DNA of 55,157 nt from CAZVBV01 sp964509975. Lineage in GTDB: Bacteria > Patescibacteriota > Gracilibacteria > UBA4473. Position numbers and translations under genes: made by a program. Shown here piece after piece: positions 40,909-49,371 of this stretch (positions are counted from its first letter, which is position 1; each line of letters begins with the position of its first letter). The notes under the pieces were generated by a model. It saw nothing but the letters and a program-made list of their open reading frames with translations, made no database searches and was not told the origin of the DNA. Location: assembly GCA_964509975.1 (NCBI GenBank), contig CAZDZO010000006.1, positions 1-55,157 on the forward strand. The letters run 5' to 3'.

Positions 40909-42747
40909 ATGTCAAAAAAGAAAAAAATCGTTTCGAGTAAAAAAGAACTGAGAGAATCTCTCAGAGACTCTTCTGACTCAGAGTCATTGATGTTAAGCGC
41001 AATGACACGAATCTTCTCACCTTTTAAAAGAATGGCAGATCCCTCTACGGCAACGGTACAAAAAACAAAAGAAGAAAAGGAAAAACTTCCGAAAATGGAA
41101 GTTGTGAAATCTCCAGTTCAAAAAGAAATAGCAAAAGGATTTGAACGTCGAGGAGCTGATTTTAATTCAGATGTAGAAAGAAAGGAACATGGATTTTCTG
41201 TTGAAAAGAAAACAAAAGAAAAGACTGTTGAAAAAAAAGACACCAAGAAAAACTTGTTTAATAAGGTCTCACAAGTTGCCGGAATGGAAGGAGATAAAGA
41301 AGTCGTAGATGAATTTTATGAGACATTTAATGATGAAAAAAAATTAGGAAAACAACTTGATGAATATGAAAAATTGAAAATGAATGAAAGTTGGCTTTTG
41401 AAAGTTATGGGAAATGGGAATGGGGGAAACTCTGACACGAGAGATAAGATGGGAGCGATTATTGATAAATATGTTTCGGATGAGCGTATTACTGCAAAAG
41501 ACGGAACGACTCAATGGGAAATGAAAACGTTTGAAGAAGTGATGGGAAAAGATAAAAACATGAATTTTATTTCGAAATTTTGGTTTCGTCTTACTCATCC
41601 TATTGAATATGCTAAATATATGGCGGTTCAAAAACAGGCGAAATATCTTCGATTTGGGAAAAGTGCTGATAAATTTGCTGATAAAGTTGAAACGATTAAA
41701 GACGAAGGGAGTGAAAAACTAGAGTATGGAAAAAAGGTGTTTGATCAGACGAAAGAAGAAAAAAGAAAAGTAATGACGCAAATGAGAGCGATTAAAATTG
41801 AAAAACGAGAAAAGTTGGGAGAATTTACAAAGTTTAAAGAAAAATGGAGTGCCGATATGAAAAATGCGAACAAGAATATCGCTACATGGGGACCTGAAAA
41901 ATACAATGATGAAATTGCGAAACTCTCAAAGAGGGGAGTGAAAGATATTCAGAAAATGGGGCCAGAAGCAATTCAAGCTGTTGGAGCGGGAAAAGTTCCA
42001 GGAATGAAACTTGGGAAAGTGGGATCAGTATCAATGATTTCAGTTGGTGTCATGACACTTAAAGAAGCTCTTCGTTCGCGTAGTTTTGGAGAATTTAGTG
42101 CAACGGTTACCGAATCAAATTGGTTGTGGTCAGTGGCAGAACTGTTACCCATTATTGGAACCATCCGAAGTGCTGGACGGCTTAATGATGAATCATTAGG
42201 AACTTCAAAAGGAATGCGATGGGCAGAACTTGGAATTAATGTTGGACTTGATGTGTTTACGGTTTTGACATTGGGACTTGGATCAGGAGCTGCGGCTGGA
42301 ATCCGTGTCTTACTCAAAGGAGGAACAAAAGGGATTTCGAAACTCGGAGCAAAAGCATTGGCCAAAAAAGCAGGAAAGGAACTGTTTGAAGAAGGCGTTG
42401 AAATGACTGTTAAAAAGACTGGGAAGAAAGAAATAGGAACGGTATCGGAAAAAGTCATCTCTAAATCAATTGCAAAAGCAGGTGCAAAGACAACGAAAGA
42501 AACAGCACTTTCAACAATGAAGACAACGCTCAGTAAAACGACAGGAAAATCATGGAAAAAGGTCTGGGGACATATGCCATGGAAACATGCGGGATATGAA
42601 GGAATTACCGAAGGAGCCTCTTTTTCATGGAATAAATTTGGACCTCCAAATCAAACTTTTGCGCAAGCAGCAGTAAATGTGGGAATGAAAGCGACGCTTA
42701 CTTCAAATCAAATGCGAGCCGTGAACATGGTGCGTAACGCGGCCTAA
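40909..42747 (+). CDS. Hypothetical protein with shared promoter, 612 aa
   Basis: I start at MSKKKKIVSSK (40909): the longer frame to 40858 would be translated through the promoter. The first 340 residues are charged and mostly helical. A hydrophobic/glycine-rich region follows (about 360-480; VGSVSMISVGVMTL, VFTVLTLGLGSGAAAGIRVLL) with Lys-rich stretches, loosely like the hydrophobic part of the 1246-aa protein. No family is recognised. The 4-bp overlap with the convergent 42744 gene is at the stops. Confidence 0.7.
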   Translation: MSKKKKIVSSKKELRESLRDSSDSESLMLSAMTRIFSPFKRMADPSTATVQKTKEEKEKLPKMEVVKSPVQKEIAKGFERRGADFNSDVERKEHGFSVEKKTKEKTVEKKDTKKNLFNKVSQVAGMEGDKEVVDEFYETFNDEKKLGKQLDEYEKLKMNESWLLKVMGNGNGGNSDTRDKMGAIIDKYVSDERITAKDGTTQWEMKTFEEVMGKDKNMNFISKFWFRLTHPIEYAKYMAVQKQAKYLRFGKSADKFADKVETIKDEGSEKLEYGKKVFDQTKEEKRKVMTQMRAIKIEKREKLGEFTKFKEKWSADMKNANKNIATWGPEKYNDEIAKLSKRGVKDIQKMGPEAIQAVGAGKVPGMKLGKVGSVSMISVGVMTLKEALRSRSFGEFSATVTESNWLWSVAELLPIIGTIRSAGRLNDESLGTSKGMRWAELGINVGLDVFTVLTLGLGSGAAAGIRVLLKGGTKGISKLGAKALAKKAGKELFEEGVEMTVKKTGKKEIGTVSEKVISKSIAKAGAKTTKETALSTMKTTLSKTTGKSWKKVWGHMPWKHAGYEGITEGASFSWNKFGPPNQTFAQAAVNVGMKATLTSNQMRAVNMVRNAA

Positions 42748-43769
42748 CTCTCAGGATCAGAAGAAGATTCTTTATCGTGTTCCATAAACTCGCCAATCTT
42801 TTCTTCTTGTCGTTTTATCTTTTTAAGTTCAGCGATTTCTTCGAGTTCACGTCCTTCTCGCGCATTGAGGAGTTTTTGTCTATTCGTTGAAATAGTTCTC
42901 ACAACATGATGCGGTCCGGGGGCATTCTGAAAAAAGAGATTATCAGTCGTGTTGTCGGCGGTTTGAATATGGACATCGCCAATCCCAAATATCCATCGAA
43001 AAAGACCGAGATTACTCGGGACCACATTGGTAATAGATTCATACGGAATATTGTTTGAAATAGACCCAAAGAGTTCGCGGTTCTGAATAATTACACGATA
43101 ATTTGTAATGTAGATAACATCATAATTGAAGTCGAGCCATGCTTTGATAAAAAAGACAAATCCAAAAAGGAAGAGCAAAATACTAATGGCGGAAGGAATG
43201 GCTCCTCCGTGAAAAAAAATAAATACAGAAAGTCCTGCGGTCGTAAAAAAAAGTGGCAAGAGCATCCCAAGTAAGAATACAATAGCGTGTTTTTGAACAA
43301 CTCTTTCGACTTTTTCTCGTGGGAGGAGTTCGAAATTTCCGTGATGATGGAGTTCGCATCCTTTCATAGCAATGAGCTCCATACCTTGTGTTCGGGCGAA
43401 TTTTAGAATACGGAGAATACGTAGAAGGAGAAAGAGTTCAGGAGAAGCCAGAAGCCCTATCTGTGCCATGTAGAAGGGGAGAATGGCTACTAAATCGACA
43501 ACGCCCCACCAAGACGTTATATAGGACAGAGGACGTTTGGCGGACCAGATACGAAGAAGGTATTCCACGGTAAAGATTGTCACCGTCAATCGATCAAAGA
43601 AAAAGAGTTCATCATGAATCCAATCAATATTGCTCCAAAAGTGAAGTGGAATAACGGCAATGGAGAAGATGATCAAAAAAGACAAAAGACCATTCACCAT
43701 TTTTGCTCGTCTGGTACACGGGTTGTGGAGAGAATCGTTTGTGTATTCACGGATTTCCGAAAGGTTCAT
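42744..43769 (-). CDS. Voltage-sensor-like domain fused to bPH2 domain, 341 aa
   Basis: Residues about 26-133 form four helices like the S1-S4 voltage-sensor domain of ion channels. S2 has VEYLLRIW with Glu69, S3 VVDLVAILP with Asp92, and S4 (ELFLLLRILRILKFAR) has Arg117, Arg120, Lys123 and Arg126 at the canonical three-residue spacing. No S5-pore-S6 follows. Instead come two more hydrophobic helices (about 162-187 and 192-213) and a bPH2/YdbS-type domain (YDVIYITNYRVIIQNRELFG, IPYESITNVVPSNLGLFRWI). The end is a charged, probably cytoplasmic tail. It is monocistronic. The role, perhaps voltage-dependent control of a membrane process, is inferred. Confidence 0.75.
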   Translation of the reverse strand: MNLSEIREYTNDSLHNPCTRRAKMVNGLLSFLIIFSIAVIPLHFWSNIDWIHDELFFFDRLTVTIFTVEYLLRIWSAKRPLSYITSWWGVVDLVAILPFYMAQIGLLASPELFLLLRILRILKFARTQGMELIAMKGCELHHHGNFELLPREKVERVVQKHAIVFLLGMLLPLFFTTAGLSVFIFFHGGAIPSAISILLFLFGFVFFIKAWLDFNYDVIYITNYRVIIQNRELFGSISNNIPYESITNVVPSNLGLFRWIFGIGDVHIQTADNTTDNLFFQNAPGPHHVVRTISTNRQKLLNAREGRELEEIAELKKIKRQEEKIGEFMEHDKESSSDPES

Positions 43770-43912
43770 TGTGTGTTGGATTCTATAGAGTTTTGAGAAA
43801 AATTAAAGGGATAGCTCCTCATTCCCCTGCAAAGGGGAAACCAGACAATTAAGAATTTCCATTAAAAAGAAGTCTTTGATTCTTATTGGAGAAAGAAAAA
43901 GGAGTTTGTGTC

Positions 43913-43940
43913 GACTGGGTTCCCGCGTCCGCGGGAATGA
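43913..43940. repeat. REP element GACTGGGTTCCCGC...GCGGGAATGA
   Basis: A 28-bp hairpin between the voltage-sensor gene and dnaK, the same family as 47887-47914 and the mutL internal copy 18789-18816. Confidence 0.7.
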
Positions 43941-43965
43941 GGGCCAGCTTTTTCGCAAAAAAGTT

Positions 43966-44004
43966 TTGACAAACTTTTTAGCACTCTTAAAATGCGACTG
44001 CTAA
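43966..44004 (+). promoter_or_regulatory. dnaK promoter with overlapping CIRCE operator
   Basis: TTGACA (43966-43971), a 16-bp spacer and TAAAAT (43988-43993) form a sigma-70 promoter. The CIRCE sequence TTAGCACTC-N9-GACTGCTAA (43978-44004; consensus right half GAGTGCTAA, one mismatch) overlaps the spacer and -10. This is the binding site of the heat-shock repressor HrcA, which is not encoded in the window. Confidence 0.85.
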
Positions 44005-44020
44005 TTTTAATTAATAACAC

Positions 44021-45937
44021 ATGTCAAAAATTATAGGTATAGATCTCGGAACAACAAACTCCTGCGTCGCTGTTATGGAAGGAGGAAAGGCGGTTATCAT
44101 CCCAAATGCAGAAGGAAATAGAACAACACCTTCTGTTGTAGCCAAAAAGGATGATCAAATTTTGGTCGGGATTCCAGCGAAACGTCAGGCGCTTGTAAAT
44201 CCTAAAGAAACGATTTTCTCAGCGAAACGATTTATCGGACGAAAGTTTGGAGAAGTAACAGAAGAAATGAAAGAAATGCCGTTTGAGTTTGAAAAAGGAC
44301 CAAATAATGCGGTCATGATTAAATTTGATGGGAAAGCGATGCGACCGGCAGAAATTGCGGCGAAGGTATTGGCAAAGCTTAAAGCAGATGCGGAAGCATT
44401 CCTTGGGGCTCCGGTTACAAAAGCGGTGATTACGGTTCCTGCCTACTTCGACGATGAACAACGAAAGGCAACGAAAGATGCGGGAAAGATTGCCGGACTC
44501 GAAGTAGAGCGAATTATTAACGAACCAACAGCGGCAGCGCTGGCGTACGGAATTGATAAGAAAGGAAAAGAAGAAAAAGTAGCGATCTTCGATCTTGGAG
44601 GAGGAACGTTTGATATCTCTATTTTGGAGATTTCTGATGGAACGTTTGAAGTTCTTGCCACAAATGGAGACACTCACTTGGGGGGAGATAACTTCGATTC
44701 AGTGATTATTCAATGGTTGTTGGATGAATTTAAAAAAGATACAGGTGTAGATCTTTGGAAAGATGCGATTGCGATGCAACGTGTGAAGGAAGAAGCGGAA
44801 AAAGCAAAGAAAGAATTGTCATCAACGACAGAAACTGAAATTAATGCCATGTACATTACGGTAGGGGACAGTGGACCATTGCACCTACAGAAGAAATTGA
44901 CGCGTGCGAAGTTAGAACAATTAGTAGCGGATCTGATCAAACGATCAATTGAACCGTGTAAAAAGTGTTTGAAAGATTCGAAGTTGTCGGCATCAGATAT
45001 TGATGAAGTCATCCTTGTCGGAGGGATGACACGAATGCCAGCGGTGAAAAAAGCCGTTGAAGATTTCTTTGGAAAGAAAGCGAACGAATCACAAAATCCA
45101 GATGAAGTTGTAGCGCTTGGAGCAGCAACGCAGGGAGGTGTATTACAAGGAGATGTGAAAGATGTTCTCCTCTTGGATGTGACTCCATTGACATTGGGAA
45201 TTGAAACCGCAGGTGGGGTTCGAACACCCATGATAGAACGGAATACAACGATTCCAACTTCTAAACCAAATGTGTTTTCAACGTACGCCGATAGTCAGCC
45301 AAGTGTGCAGATTCATGTCTTGCAAGGAGAACGAGAAATGGCAGCCGATAATAAATCTCTCGGGCAGTTTCTTCTTGATGGAATTGCACCAGCTCCACGA
45401 GGAGTACCTCAAATTGAGGTAACTTTCGATATTGATGCGAACGGTATTCTTTCTGTAAAAGCGAAAGATAAATCAACCGGAAAAGAGCAATCAATTCGAA
45501 TAGAAGGATCAAGTGGAATGTCTGATGAAGAAATCGAAAAGATGAAGAAAGAAGCGGAAGAAAATGCGGACAAAGATAAAGAACGAAAGGAAGCTGTAGA
45601 AGCACGAAATCACTTAGATTCATTTATCTATCAAGCAGAAAAGACCGTGAAAGAAGCGAAGGATTTGAAAAAAGACGAACTTGAGGAAGACATTAAAGCG
45701 GTCGAAGAAGCGATTCCAACAGCTAAAGAAGTCTTCACAAAAGAAGATGCGACCAAAGAAGAACTCGAACAAGCCGGAGAAGCTTTGTCTGAAAAATTGA
45801 TGGCGTTAGGAAAAAAGATGCATGAAGCGGGACACGATCCCGAAGCGGCACGAGGAGAAGAAATGGCGGATAAAACAGGAGAAGAAGAAATTAAAGACGC
45901 TGAAGTTTCAGAAGACGAAGAAAAGAAGGACGAATAA
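44021..45937 (+). CDS. dnaK: Chaperone protein DnaK (Hsp70)
   Basis: DnaK is an ATP-dependent chaperone; it is 638 residues here, normal length. The N-terminus IIGIDLGTTNSCVAVMEGG, AVITVPAYFDDEQRKATKDAG, EPTAAALAYG, DLGGGTFDISILEI and VILVGGMTRMPAV cover the nucleotide domain, followed by the substrate domain (LLDVTPLTLGIETAGGV) and an acidic tail. CIRCE control is visible upstream. grpE and dnaJ are not adjacent; the next gene is a cupin. Confidence 0.97.
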   Translation: MSKIIGIDLGTTNSCVAVMEGGKAVIIPNAEGNRTTPSVVAKKDDQILVGIPAKRQALVNPKETIFSAKRFIGRKFGEVTEEMKEMPFEFEKGPNNAVMIKFDGKAMRPAEIAAKVLAKLKADAEAFLGAPVTKAVITVPAYFDDEQRKATKDAGKIAGLEVERIINEPTAAALAYGIDKKGKEEKVAIFDLGGGTFDISILEISDGTFEVLATNGDTHLGGDNFDSVIIQWLLDEFKKDTGVDLWKDAIAMQRVKEEAEKAKKELSSTTETEINAMYITVGDSGPLHLQKKLTRAKLEQLVADLIKRSIEPCKKCLKDSKLSASDIDEVILVGGMTRMPAVKKAVEDFFGKKANESQNPDEVVALGAATQGGVLQGDVKDVLLLDVTPLTLGIETAGGVRTPMIERNTTIPTSKPNVFSTYADSQPSVQIHVLQGEREMAADNKSLGQFLLDGIAPAPRGVPQIEVTFDIDANGILSVKAKDKSTGKEQSIRIEGSSGMSDEEIEKMKKEAEENADKDKERKEAVEARNHLDSFIYQAEKTVKEAKDLKKDELEEDIKAVEEAIPTAKEVFTKEDATKEELEQAGEALSEKLMALGKKMHEAGHDPEAARGEEMADKTGEEEIKDAEVSEDEEKKDE

Positions 45938-45970
45938 AATAATTTTCGATTGCCAATTTTCGATTTTCGA

Positions 45971-46309
45971 ATGAAGAAAAAACAATCAAAGCCCCTGAGC
46001 TCATCGCATTCTCCAGAGTGCCGGGTTCAGGAGTTTGATATTGGGAGCAAGAACATGAGTTTGGCAGTGGCAAATATTCATGGACGATATCCTGAGAAAG
46101 GGAGCGCTTGTAATACAGCGTGTGAGCAGATTTATCATGTTGTTTCAGGAAGTGCGACATTACATCTAGAAAAAGGGGATTTTGAAATAAAGAAGGGCGA
46201 TACGCATTTTTTTAACAAAAAGGAAGCGTATTGGCTTGAAGCAAAGGACTTGGAAGTCGTTATCACAAACACGCCTGCGTGGATTAGGGAACAATATAAG
46301 ATTCTATAA
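45971..46309 (+). CDS. Small cupin-domain protein
   Basis: This 112-residue single cupin starts at MKKKQSKPLSS (45971). The beta-barrel strands are HVVSGSATLHLEKGDFEIKKGDTHFFNKKEAYWLEA, with the G(X)5..G cupin turn and a histidine in the first motif, but the full metal-binding HxH/E set is incomplete. Function unknown. Head-to-tail after dnaK with a 33-bp gap. Confidence 0.7.
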   Translation: MKKKQSKPLSSSHSPECRVQEFDIGSKNMSLAVANIHGRYPEKGSACNTACEQIYHVVSGSATLHLEKGDFEIKKGDTHFFNKKEAYWLEAKDLEVVITNTPAWIREQYKIL

Positions 46310-46347
46310 AAAAAGGAGACGACGGATGCTAATGATCAATCGTCTCC
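46308..46347 (-). terminator. Intrinsic terminator of the candidate RNA at 46308-46632
   Basis: On the minus strand GGAGACGA (pairs with 46315-46322) and TCGTCTCC (46340-46347) form an 8-bp stem followed by TTTTTTT. It terminates transcription entering from the right. Confidence 0.75.
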
Positions 46348-46632
46348 AAAACTTCATGGGATTAGTGTACCGGTTCACCTTTTTTAAGGGTGAGTTCAAT
46401 GATTGTTAATCCACAAGACAATCATCATTCTCGGCGTTTGTGTACAGCTTCTAAAGCTGTTTTTTGCATAGCTACCCCCCATTTCGTGAATCTAGACAGC
46501 GGGGTAATTGTAGACTGACTTCCCGTTTAGGGCGCGGTTTTACACTATATCCTACGGCTAACACAAACATTTGTAAATTGGCGAAACATAAACATATTGT
46601 TTATTTTACCAATGGTCCATCACGGACACTGA
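46308..46632 (-). ncRNA. Candidate unknown structured RNA, about 325 nt
   Basis: No gene lies in this 438-bp gap. On the minus strand a near-perfect promoter (46639-46667) starts a transcript near 46632 that ends at the intrinsic terminator 46308-46347. Small hairpins are visible, such as GTCC-GTGAT-GGAC, ATAAACA..TGTTTAT, ACAGCTT-TAG-AAGCTGT. It has no long open frame. It lacks the hallmarks of tmRNA (no tRNA-like ends or ALAA tag), RNase P RNA (no GAGGAAAGTC) and SRP RNA, so its identity is unknown. Confidence 0.6.
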
Positions 46633-46638
46633 AATGTC

Positions 46639-46667
46639 TTATACGGAGAATAAATTAAGGTGTCAAA
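46639..46667 (-). promoter_or_regulatory. Strong sigma-70 promoter of the candidate RNA
   Basis: Minus-strand TTGACA (46662-46667), a 17-bp spacer and TATAAG (46639-46644), 11 of 12 consensus positions. Confidence 0.75.
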
Positions 46668-46747
46668 CTTTTCCTAAAAACCTTAAAAAATAATTTGCAT
46701 TGTTTGGAAAGTTGTTTTATATTCCCTCCGAATTATTTATACCCCAC

Positions 46748-47365
46748 ATGCGAAGAATTTTAATTATCGGTGTCATTTTGGTTGGAGCTTGGTTTGTTTT
46801 TCAAGAAATTAATAAATCAGGAGACGATGTTAATACAGAAGAAACAGCAACGGAAGAAGCCGTTACAGAAGAAGAAACAAAGACGGAAGAATCAACAGAG
46901 ACAAAAACAGAAGAAATAAAAAATGTTGAAGAAACAGAAGAAATAAAACGAAATCCAATTGATCGAACTGGACTTGAGGAAGATGTAACAGGGCCTATTA
47001 CGGTTACCCCAAAAGAAGAAGAAGCGACTGTTGAGATTCCAGCAGAAGTAGAAGAAAAAATCTTTACGGAGTCTACAGAAGCACCAGTAATGTATGTTAC
47101 CGATACTATAAAAGTGTTTCTGTATGAATGGGGGATTGATCTCTCTTCAGAGAACGTAGAATCAGGAAACATTGAGTTTGAAGTGTTTAACAATGGACAA
47201 TTTACACATCACTTCGCTATTGAGGGAGGTGTTGATTTTGGAAAAGTTGTTCCAGGAGAAACGGCTTACTTCACAGCTCCATTGAATGTGGGGGAAGTGA
47301 CACTCTATTCTCCACGTCAAATTGACATGGACAACGAAATGCAAGAAACTTTGTACGTTCAATAA
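46748..47365 (+). CDS. Membrane-anchored cupredoxin-like protein, 205 aa
   Basis: It starts at MRRILIIGVILVGAW (46748): an N-terminal helix (4-22) that is a signal anchor. Residues about 25-110 are a Thr/Glu-rich low-complexity linker. The C-terminal 90 residues resemble a cupredoxin (EFEVFNNGQFTHHFAIEGGVDFGKVVPGETAYF). Two of the four type-1 copper ligands are replaced: the CxxxHxxM region reads YSPRQIDMDNEM. So copper binding is doubtful. It could be a lectin-like or structural domain facing outside. Confidence 0.55.
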   Translation: MRRILIIGVILVGAWFVFQEINKSGDDVNTEETATEEAVTEEETKTEESTETKTEEIKNVEETEEIKRNPIDRTGLEEDVTGPITVTPKEEEATVEIPAEVEEKIFTESTEAPVMYVTDTIKVFLYEWGIDLSSENVESGNIEFEVFNNGQFTHHFAIEGGVDFGKVVPGETAYFTAPLNVGEVTLYSPRQIDMDNEMQETLYVQ

Positions 47366-47377
47366 GCGTATAAACTC

Positions 47378-47830
47378 ATGCAAACATTTCGGGATAAAGG
47401 ATTTAGACTCCTCGGGAAGCGAGAGTATTCAGTTCATGAATTTCGTAAAAAACTCATTGAAAAATTCCCAAAAGAGAAAGAGGGGATAGAGGAGTTTATT
47501 GTGGAACTCAAACAAAAAAAGTTTCTTTCCAATGAACGTTTCTGTGCGTTATTTATTGAAGATCAAGTGTTGAAAAGATCAGCCGGTCCTCGAAAGATTA
47601 TTCAAAAATTGAGAATGAAAAGCATTTTTGAAGACATGGCCAAAAAGGCCGTTGAGGAGCATTTCTTGTTAGAAGATCAGATTGAGATCGCAAAAGAACT
47701 TATTGCCAAAAAAGAAAAGGATATTCTCCGGCGCAAAAAAGATATTACGGAGTTCGAACTTTCGGCGAAACTTAAAGAATATCTCTATGGGAGAGGATTT
47801 GGGGGAGAGGTGACGGATGAGGTTTTGTGA
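47378..47830 (+). CDS. recX: RecX regulatory protein
   Basis: RecX restrains RecA filament extension. The 150-residue protein is all-helical with the repeated RecX motif: GFRLLGKREYSVHEFRKKLIEK, LKQKKFLSNERFCALFIEDQ and KIIQKLRMKSIFEDMAKKAVEEH. recA is not in the window. It begins 12 bp after the cupredoxin-like gene. Confidence 0.85.
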   Translation: MQTFRDKGFRLLGKREYSVHEFRKKLIEKFPKEKEGIEEFIVELKQKKFLSNERFCALFIEDQVLKRSAGPRKIIQKLRMKSIFEDMAKKAVEEHFLLEDQIEIAKELIAKKEKDILRRKKDITEFELSAKLKEYLYGRGFGGEVTDEVL

Positions 47831-47886
47831 CCCTCCTCATCCTCCAGCTTGACTGGGGGATCCAGAGAATAAGGAATTTTTTTAAA

Positions 47887-47914
47887 GACTGGGTTCCCGC
47901 CTCCGCGGGAATGA
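47887..47914. repeat. REP element GACTGGGTTCCCGC...GCGGGAATGA
   Basis: The third member of the 28-bp hairpin family (also 43913 and in mutL), in the recX/hpf gap. Confidence 0.7.
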
Positions 47915-47928
47915 GGGGAAATAAAAGG

Positions 47929-48240
47929 TCATTTCCTCTTCCCATGAAAGGCTTCAACTTGCGGTCGGAGTTTTCTCTTCAGTTCATCCGCACATTTTTT
48001 AATATTTTCAGCGGTTGTTTCTGCATGAAACTTTCCACGAGGAAAAGATACATTCGCAGTAGCTTTGAACCGGTTTCCACTACTTTGTTTTCTTTTTTCA
48101 ATTTGAATGCGGACTTCGACAGAATCCGGATCTCCAGCATCAAATCCGAGAAGTTGTTCTATCTTTTGAAATCTTTTTCTGAAATAGTCTTTATCTTCAT
48201 CAAAAAATGTAACGTCGCCAGTTTTAAATTGGATATTCAT
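47929..48240 (-). CDS. hpf: Ribosome hibernation promoting factor, short form (HPF/YfiA)
   Basis: The 103-residue protein starts MNIQFKTGDVTFFDEDKDYF. It has the HPF/YfiA pattern of a beta sheet with basic C-terminus, with the ANVSFPRGKFHAETTAENI and DELKRKLRPQV segments. It is the short form without the dimerising C-terminal domain. It lies 14 bp after the purM stop in the same direction. Confidence 0.85.
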   Translation of the reverse strand: MNIQFKTGDVTFFDEDKDYFRKRFQKIEQLLGFDAGDPDSVEVRIQIEKRKQSSGNRFKATANVSFPRGKFHAETTAENIKKCADELKRKLRPQVEAFHGKRK

Positions 48241-48254
48241 GGAAATAAAAGAAA

Positions 48255-49328
48255 TTAAAAAAGAAGCGTGGTACCCGTAAACTTCGATATGATTTCGATG
48301 TTTTGTGTATCATTTACTTCACCAACAATTTTAGCATCAACTTCGTTATCTGCCGAATTTAATTTTTCACAAATAGCATTTGCGTCTTGTTCATCGCAAA
48401 AAATCATTAAAGCTGTTCCACAGTTCCAGGTCTTATAACACTCTTTTTCATCTATATTTCCAAGTTTTTGTAAATCTTTGATCGCTTTGTGTGGTTCATG
48501 AAGATTGTCGAATTTCGCTCCCAAGCTCTTGTTAGGAAAGATTCTCGGCACGTTTCCTGGTATCCCACCTCCCGTGATGTGAACGATTCCAGATACATTA
48601 AAGGGGCGATCTGAATCAAATCCTCCAATGACATTATCGAGTATCAGTCGATGAAAAATCTTAGAAGGGGTGAGGAGTACCTGTCCCCATGTAATTCCAT
48701 CTTTCCATTCGATGTTGTGCCAATCTTCTCCAAAACTCATTTCGCAAATTTTTCGAGCTAATGATATTCCGTTTGACCGAAGTACGCGTCCTCGAAGACC
48801 AATGATTTTTTGTCCAACTTTTACGTTTTTCCCAGAAATGAATCGGTCTTTCTTGACCACTCCAACGGCGGTAGCATTCCAAACCATTTTATTACAGGCA
48901 TCACCGACTTCGGCGATTTCACCTCCCGGAATAACGACTTTTTCTTTCCCGCAAGCTTCTGCCAGTCCGGATGTGAGTGATTCAATAATTTCTGGTTCGA
49001 CAACAGGAACATCGAGCGTATTGGTAATTGATACGGTTTCAGCTCCCACGCAGATCGCATCATCAGCGACCATACAGAGGAGGTCTTCTCCCAATGTTTC
49101 ATACACACCTGTTCGCTCGGCAATTTCTGATTTTGTTCCGACTCCATCATCATTTTGTACGAGTAAGAAGTCTCCGAAATCCAAAGCACCACTAAAGCCT
49201 CCCTCGAGTGCAAATGGTTCTCCAATCATACCTTTTCGAGAAGCAAAAGTTTTCTTTGCATTGGCGTAGGCTTTCTTGGACGCATCATCGCCTTTTGAGA
49301 TATTTACTCCAGCGTCGGCGTAGTTGAT
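48255..49328 (-). CDS. purM: Phosphoribosylformylglycinamidine cyclo-ligase (AIR synthetase), non-ATG start
   Basis: PurM closes the imidazole ring (FGAM to AIR). The sequence contains YADAGVNISKGDD, NDDGVGTKSEIAE, SNGISLARKI, LLTPSKIFH and VHITGGGIPGNVPRIFP. The first in-frame ATG (49229) would remove this essential N-terminus. The frame extends upstream to the TAA just above 49361 with no ATG, GTG or TTG. I propose the ATC at 49328 (NYADAG) as start, giving 357 residues; an ATT at 49334 is the alternative. A promoter lies upstream (49372-49399). Confidence 0.88.
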   Translation of the reverse strand: MNYADAGVNISKGDDASKKAYANAKKTFASRKGMIGEPFALEGGFSGALDFGDFLLVQNDDGVGTKSEIAERTGVYETLGEDLLCMVADDAICVGAETVSITNTLDVPVVEPEIIESLTSGLAEACGKEKVVIPGGEIAEVGDACNKMVWNATAVGVVKKDRFISGKNVKVGQKIIGLRGRVLRSNGISLARKICEMSFGEDWHNIEWKDGITWGQVLLTPSKIFHRLILDNVIGGFDSDRPFNVSGIVHITGGGIPGNVPRIFPNKSLGAKFDNLHEPHKAIKDLQKLGNIDEKECYKTWNCGTALMIFCDEQDANAICEKLNSADNEVDAKIVGEVNDTQNIEIISKFTGTTLLF

Positions 49329-49371
49329 GTTAATAGTTAAAGAGTTAAAAAGTCTAAAAGTAAGTGATTCG

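Noticed and set aside
46308..46632. tmRNA, RNase P RNA or SRP RNA in the gap after the cupin gene
   Set aside because: It has no tRNA-like 5'/3' ends with CCA and T-arm, no ALAA-type tag, no GAGGAAAGTC core and no SRP GNAR loop. A short frame MQKTALEAVHKRRE contains TALEA, which resembles a tag end but continues past it.
47772..48258. Frames in the recX/hpf gap and antisense to hpf
   Set aside because: IPAEAGTQS is the REP translation, and the 143-aa frame is antisense to hpf, which has clear family motifs.
48670..49269. 199-aa plus-strand frame over purM
   Set aside because: It is antisense to the purM reading frame, which has all the PurM motifs.
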